DNA of 64,000 bases from Deinococcus aquiradiocola (lineage in GTDB: Bacteria > Deinococcota > Deinococci > Deinococcales > Deinococcaceae), in NCBI RefSeq assembly GCF_014646915.1, contig NZ_BMOE01000003.1, positions 1 through 64,000 of the forward strand. Direction: 5' to 3'. The translations under genes were made by a program, and so were the position numbers. The notes beneath the pieces were generated by a model. The model was not told where the DNA came from. It searched no databases and saw nothing but the letters and a program-made list of their open reading frames with translations. The number at the start of each line of letters is the position of its first letter. Within the stretch, counting starts at the first letter, position 1. Below are positions 59,892 to 64,000 of this stretch, piece by piece.

Positions 59892-61256
59892 ATGAGCATC
59901 CCCGAAACCGCCATCAACGCCCGCCCGCAGCCGAGCGTGCTGACCCGCCACGACTTTCCCGCCGGGTTCCGCTTCGGGGTCGCGACCTCCTCGTACCAGA
60001 TCGAGGGTGCCGCGCACGAGGACGGACGCGGCCCGTCCATCTGGGACACCTTCTGCCGCGAGCCGGGCCGCATCTCGGACGGCAGCAGCGGCGACATCGC
60101 CTGCGACCATTACCACCGCTGGCCCGAGGACCTCGACCTGATCCGCTCGCTCGGCGTGGACGCGTACCGCTTCTCGGTCGCGTGGCCGCGCATCCAGCCG
60201 ACCGGGTCGGGCGCCGTCAACGCGGCCGGCCTCGACTTCTACGAGCGCCTGGTGGACGGCATGCTCGAACGCGGCCTGAGCCCCTACGCGACCCTGTACC
60301 ACTGGGACCTGCCGCAGGCCCTGCAGGACGCGGGCGGCTGGGACAACCGCGAGACCGCGCACCGCTTCGCGGAGTACGCCCGGATCTTCGCGGAGCGCCT
60401 CGGGGACCGCGTCCGCAGCTACGCGACCCTCAACGAGCCGTGGTGCAGCAGCATCCTCAGCTACCAGATCGGGGAGCACGCGCCCGGCCTGCGCGACCGC
60501 CGCGCCGCCCTGAGCGCCGCGCACCACCTGCTGCTCGGGCACGGCGAGGCCGTCCTCGCCCTGCGCAGCGTCGTGCAGCAGGCCGAGGTCGGCATCGTCC
60601 TGAACCTCAACCCCGCGTACCCCGCCACGACCTCCCCGGCCGACGCGGCCGCCGCGCGCAGCTTCGACGGCGAATTCAACCGCTGGTTCCTGGAACCGCT
60701 GCTCGTCGGCGAGTACCCGCGCGACACCTGGGAAGCGTACGGCCAGGACGTGCCGGACGTGCACCCCGGCGACCTGCAGACCATCCGGCAGCCGCTGGAC
60801 TTCATGGGCGTCAACTACTACAGCCGCGGGCTGATCTCCGCCAGCGGCCCGGCCCGCGCGGAGCAGTCGGAGTTCACCGCGATGGACTGGGAAGTGTACC
60901 CGCAGGGCCTCACGGACCTGCTCGTGCGCCTGAAGACGGACTACCTCGTGCCGCCCATCTACATCACCGAGAACGGCGCGGCGTACCACGACGTGCTGGA
61001 GGGCGACGACGTGCACGACACGGCGCGCGTCCGGTACTTCGAGACGCACCTGAACGCCGTGCGTGCCGCGGCCGATCAGGGCGTGGACGTGCGCGGGTAC
61101 TTCGCGTGGAGCCTGATGGACAACTTCGAGTGGGCGCACGGGTACAGCAAACGCTTCGGGCTGGTGTACGTGGATTACGGCGATCAGCGCCGCATCCTGA
61201 AGGACAGCGCGAAATGGTACCGGTCGCTCGCGAGCAGCGAGGCCCGTGACGACTGA
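59892..61256 (+). CDS. Beta-glucosidase, GH1 family
   Basis: A 454-residue cytoplasmic beta-glycosidase. The start DFPAGFRFGVATSSYQIEGA is the GH1 signature; the acid/base glutamate is E182 in TLNEPW, the nucleophile E360 in ITENGAAY. YHWDLPQALQ and WSLMDNFEWAHGYSKRFGLVYVD bind substrate. No signal peptide is visible, so it probably splits imported disaccharides. ATG at 59892 follows AGAGAGAGGTCCC. It overlaps the next gene by 11 bp. Confidence 0.96.
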   Translation: MSIPETAINARPQPSVLTRHDFPAGFRFGVATSSYQIEGAAHEDGRGPSIWDTFCREPGRISDGSSGDIACDHYHRWPEDLDLIRSLGVDAYRFSVAWPRIQPTGSGAVNAAGLDFYERLVDGMLERGLSPYATLYHWDLPQALQDAGGWDNRETAHRFAEYARIFAERLGDRVRSYATLNEPWCSSILSYQIGEHAPGLRDRRAALSAAHHLLLGHGEAVLALRSVVQQAEVGIVLNLNPAYPATTSPADAAAARSFDGEFNRWFLEPLLVGEYPRDTWEAYGQDVPDVHPGDLQTIRQPLDFMGVNYYSRGLISASGPARAEQSEFTAMDWEVYPQGLTDLLVRLKTDYLVPPIYITENGAAYHDVLEGDDVHDTARVRYFETHLNAVRAAADQGVDVRGYFAWSLMDNFEWAHGYSKRFGLVYVDYGDQRRILKDSAKWYRSLASSEARDD

Positions 61257-63120
61257 CGCCCCCGCCGGGCGGCGATCCGGCGGTGCGGGCCGGGCACTCG
61301 CCGTGGGCACGGTGCTGGCCTTGCCGTTCCTGCTGCAGGGCCCGGCCCGTGCCACCCCGCCCGCCGCCCCGGCCCCGTACCGGGACGCGGCCCTCAGCCC
61401 GCAGGTGCGCGCGGCGGACCTCCTGGCCCGCATGACGCTCGCCGAGAAGGTCGGGCAGATGACGCAGGCGGAACGCGGCGTGCTGCCCGACCCGCAGGAC
61501 GTGACGCGCGCCATGCTCGGCAGCGTCCTGTCCGGCGGGGGGAGTGCCCCCACCCCCAACACGCCCGCCGGGTGGGCCGACATGGTGGACGCCTACCAGC
61601 GGGCCGCGCTCGCCACGCGGCTCGGCATTCCCGTCCTGTACGGCACTGACGCCGTGCACGGGCACGGGAACCTGAAGGGAGCGGTCCTCTACCCGCACAA
61701 CATCGGGCTGGGCGCCACGCGCGACCCGGCGCTCGTGCAGGCCGTCGCGCGCGCCACGGCCGAGGAGGTCGCCGCGACCGGCGCGAACTGGACCTTCAGC
61801 CCCTGCCTGTGCGTCGCGCGCGACGTGCGCTGGGGCCGCACCTACGAGAGCTTCGGGGAACGCCCGGAGCTCGTGAGCGACATGGCGGTCGCCGTGACCG
61901 GGTACCAGGGCGCGCCGGGCGACCGGGCGCGCGTTCTCGCCACCGCGAAGCACTTCCTGGGGGACGGCGGCACCACCTACGGCAGCAGCACCACCGGCGA
62001 CTACCTCCTCGACCAGGGCGACACCCGGCTCAGCGAGGCGCAGCTCGGCGCGCTGCACCTCCCGCCGTACCGGGCGGCCGTCCGGGCCGGCGTGGGAAGC
62101 GTCATGGCGTCCTTCTCCAGCTGGAACGGCACGCGCATGCACGCGCAGCGGCACCTGCTGACCGACGTGCTGAAGGGCCAGCTGGGCTTCCAGGGCTTCG
62201 TGGTGAGCGACTGGGCGGGCATCGACCAGATCGCGCCCGACTACCCGCTCGCCGTGCGGACCGCCGTCAACGCCGGGATCGACATGGTGATGGTCCCCAA
62301 CGACTACCGGCGCTTCATGACGACCCTCACCGCCGAGGTCGAGGCGGGCCGCGTCCCCACCTCCCGCATCGACGACGCCGTGACGCGCATCCTAGTGCAG
62401 AAATTCCGTCTGGGGCTGTTCGAGCACCCGTTCACGGACCGTTCGCTCGCGGCGGGCGTGGGGTCCAGTGCGCACCGCGCCCTCGCGCGCCGCGCCGTGC
62501 AGGAATCCCAGGTGCTCCTGAAGAACGACGGCGTGCTGCCCATCCGCGCGAACGTGAAGCGCCTCCTCGTGACCGGCAGTAGCGCCGACGATCTCGGGCG
62601 GCAGATGGGCGGCTGGAGCGTCACGTGGCAGGGCGCGTCCGGCCCCACCCGCAGCGGCACCACCATCCTGGCAGGCCTGCGGGCCGGGGCGCCCGCCGGA
62701 ACGAAGGTCGAGTACCGCGCGGCCGTGGACGCCGCCACCGCGCGCCGTTACGACCTCGCGGTGGTGGTGGTCGGCGAGGCGCCCTACGCCGAGGGCAAGG
62801 GAGACACGGACGACCTGAGCCTGAACGCGGCGGACCACGACCTCGCCCGGACCGTGTGCGCCGCGACGCGCTGCGTGCTGGTCGTGGTGTCGGGCCGACC
62901 GCTGCTCGTGACGGACCTGCTGCCGCGCGTGCACGCCCTGGTGGCCGCGTGGCTGCCCGGCACGGAAGGTGGAGGCGTCGCCGACACCCTCTACGGCCGT
63001 GCGGGGTTCACGGGCCGCCTGCCGGTGACGTGGCCGGACACCAACGCGCAGGTCCCGGTCGGACGCCCCAGGGACGCGGGCAGGACAATGTTTCCGTACG
63101 GAGCGGGCCCGACGCGCTGA
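61246..63120 (+). CDS. Exported GH3 family beta-glucosidase
   Basis: A 624-residue enzyme. An N-terminal signal (ALAVGTVLALPFLLQGPARA, ending near 37) suggests export. The GH3 barrel has VLYGTDAVHGHGNLKGAVLYPHN and the nucleophile D322 in GFVVSDWAGID. The second domain carries SQVLLKNDGVLPI and YAEGKGDTDDLSL, where a general acid/base would lie, and ends FPYGAGPTR. The usual FnIII-like third domain is absent. The GTG at 61246 lies within the end of the GH1 gene and follows GCGAGG. Confidence 0.92.
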   Translation: MTTDAPAGRRSGGAGRALAVGTVLALPFLLQGPARATPPAAPAPYRDAALSPQVRAADLLARMTLAEKVGQMTQAERGVLPDPQDVTRAMLGSVLSGGGSAPTPNTPAGWADMVDAYQRAALATRLGIPVLYGTDAVHGHGNLKGAVLYPHNIGLGATRDPALVQAVARATAEEVAATGANWTFSPCLCVARDVRWGRTYESFGERPELVSDMAVAVTGYQGAPGDRARVLATAKHFLGDGGTTYGSSTTGDYLLDQGDTRLSEAQLGALHLPPYRAAVRAGVGSVMASFSSWNGTRMHAQRHLLTDVLKGQLGFQGFVVSDWAGIDQIAPDYPLAVRTAVNAGIDMVMVPNDYRRFMTTLTAEVEAGRVPTSRIDDAVTRILVQKFRLGLFEHPFTDRSLAAGVGSSAHRALARRAVQESQVLLKNDGVLPIRANVKRLLVTGSSADDLGRQMGGWSVTWQGASGPTRSGTTILAGLRAGAPAGTKVEYRAAVDAATARRYDLAVVVVGEAPYAEGKGDTDDLSLNAADHDLARTVCAATRCVLVVVSGRPLLVTDLLPRVHALVAAWLPGTEGGGVADTLYGRAGFTGRLPVTWPDTNAQVPVGRPRDAGRTMFPYGAGPTR

Positions 63121-63188
63121 CGCACACCTGCACGTCAGGGGGGCGCGCCGCCGTGAGCGATCACATGAAGGGACGGCGAAGGCCCCTG

Positions 63189-63217
63189 ATTGACATGTTC
63201 ACGGCTTTCGATTGAAA
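63189..63217 (+). promoter_or_regulatory. Candidate promoter of the amylase gene
   Basis: TTGACA (63189-63194), 17 nt, then TGAAAT (63212-63217), with a moderate -10. TTTC....GAAA in the -10 area is an inverted repeat but not the GAAAGCGCTTTC operator, so this gene may be regulated differently from the upstream operon. Confidence 0.4.
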
Positions 63218-63226
63218 TGAACACGC

Positions 63227-64000
63227 AATGCAAAACAAACCGTTTGCCGGGCGCTTCGGTGCCCTGGCCGCCCTGACACTCACCCTGTCGGCCTGCGGCC
63301 TCCAGCAGTCTGGCCCCACACCCACCGCCCGCGCCTGGCAGGACGAAGTCATCTACTTCGCCCTGACCGACCGGTTCAGCAACGGCGACCCCAGCAACGA
63401 CAACGGCAGCAACCGCGATGCGGGCGACCGCCTCGACCGCAGCAACCCGCTCGGCTGGCACGGCGGGGACTGGAAGGGCCTGAAAGCCAAGATCGACAGC
63501 GGGTACTTCCGCGACCTCGGCGCGACCGCCCTCTGGATCAGCCCGGTCGTGCTGCAGGTTCCCGCCATTCCCGTGGGCGACGGTCCCAACACCGGCAAAC
63601 TCTTCGCCGGATTCCACGGGTACTGGGCCGAGGACTTCTTCAGGACCGACCCGCACTTCGGAACGCAGGCAGACCTCAAGGCCCTGGTGGACAGCGCGCA
63701 CGCGCACGGGCTGAAAGTCATTCAGGACGTGGTCGTGAACCACGCCGGGTACGGGTCGGCCCTCACCACGCAGCACCCCGACTGGTTCCACACGCAGGCC
63801 GACTGCGACGCCAGCAGCAACAAGGACCAGGACTGCGCACTGGCGGGCCTGCCCGACTTCCGGCAGAACGTGCCCGCCGTGACCACGTACCTGAACGACT
63901 TCGTGACGTACTGGCAGAAGAACGTCGGCATCGATGGGCTGCGCATCGACACCATGAAGCACGTCACGGACGACTACTGGCGGCAGTTCTTCGCGGCGGG
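63227..64000 (+). CDS. Alpha-amylase family (GH13) lipoprotein, cut by window edge
   Basis: 258 codons are visible from an ATG at 63227 to the window end. A signal with lipobox LSAC (C23) would anchor it to lipid. The GH13 start DEVIYFALTDRFSNGD is followed by GYWAEDFFRTDPHFG, VIQDVVVNHAG (conserved region I) and GLRIDTMKH, with the nucleophile D241. The catalytic acid and third carboxylate are not in the window. It degrades alpha-glucans and so differs from the beta-linked enzymes upstream. No strong ribosome binding site is seen. Confidence 0.9.

Overview
The window looks like a high-GC Deinococcus replicon. Gene content, GC-rich codon use, AGGAGG-type ribosome binding sites and the mix of families (cobalamin operon with a CbiX-CbiC fusion, DUF4384, GltBD, Deinococcus-type regulators) all point to the Deinococcaceae. 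The genus is inferred from family content, not from a marker gene. The window opens in an IS21-family element and closes inside an alpha-amylase gene, so both ends are cut.

Layout. 1-274: one end of an IS21-family insertion sequence (start of istA and four terminal repeats spaced exactly 23 bp). 275-1662: an alternating TG/TACG-rich stretch followed by a small parA and a coupled partner gene, a plasmid-type segregation module. 1934-3376: threonine synthase. 3491-19786 (minus strand): a cobalamin operon read from a cobalamin riboswitch through a 24-codon leader ORF into cobN, a ChlI/ChlD-type chelatase subunit, cbiE, cbiX-cbiC, cbiD, cobI, cobM, cbiG, cobJ-cobK, cobW and cbiA, almost all joined by 4-bp stop/start overlaps. 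19818-21036 (plus strand): a divergent nickel/cobalt permease behind a second, more divergent riboswitch-like leader. 21152-25525: nitronate-monooxygenase-like protein, modB, modA and a molybdate-type one-component regulator. 25591-27367: aldo/keto reductase and nitroreductase. 27471-29521: ECF sigma factor with anti-sigma. 29583-35635: TPR-GGDEF-EAL protein, a subtilase lipoprotein with four tandem octapeptides, and a divergent BTAD-type regulator. 35752-38811: DUF1684 protein, two probable stress proteins, WYL regulator. 38985-45369: glutamate synthase gltB-gltD. 45455-49444: two-component system downstream of two paralogous exported intradiol dioxygenases. 49599-53767: epimerase-like protein, DUF4384-like secreted protein, aldo/keto reductase, cation diffusion facilitator. 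54096-64000: a sugar-utilisation locus (LacI regulator, ABC binding protein and two permeases, clan GH-A hydrolase, GH1, GH3 and a partial GH13 lipoprotein), with palindromic operators of the GAAAGCGCTTTC type.

How it works together. The cobalamin block pairs corrin-ring synthesis with metal handling (CobN/ChlID, CbiX, CobW and the permease), under B12-sensing leaders. It encodes two different cobalt-insertion systems, CbiX (early) and CobN with a ChlID-like partner (late), with oxygen-independent ring-contraction genes (cbiG, cbiD) and no cobG. The glycoside block would import oligosaccharides and cut them to monosugars under LacI control. It has no transporter ATPase, so it probably borrows a shared one. 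No tRNA, rRNA or CRISPR array was seen.
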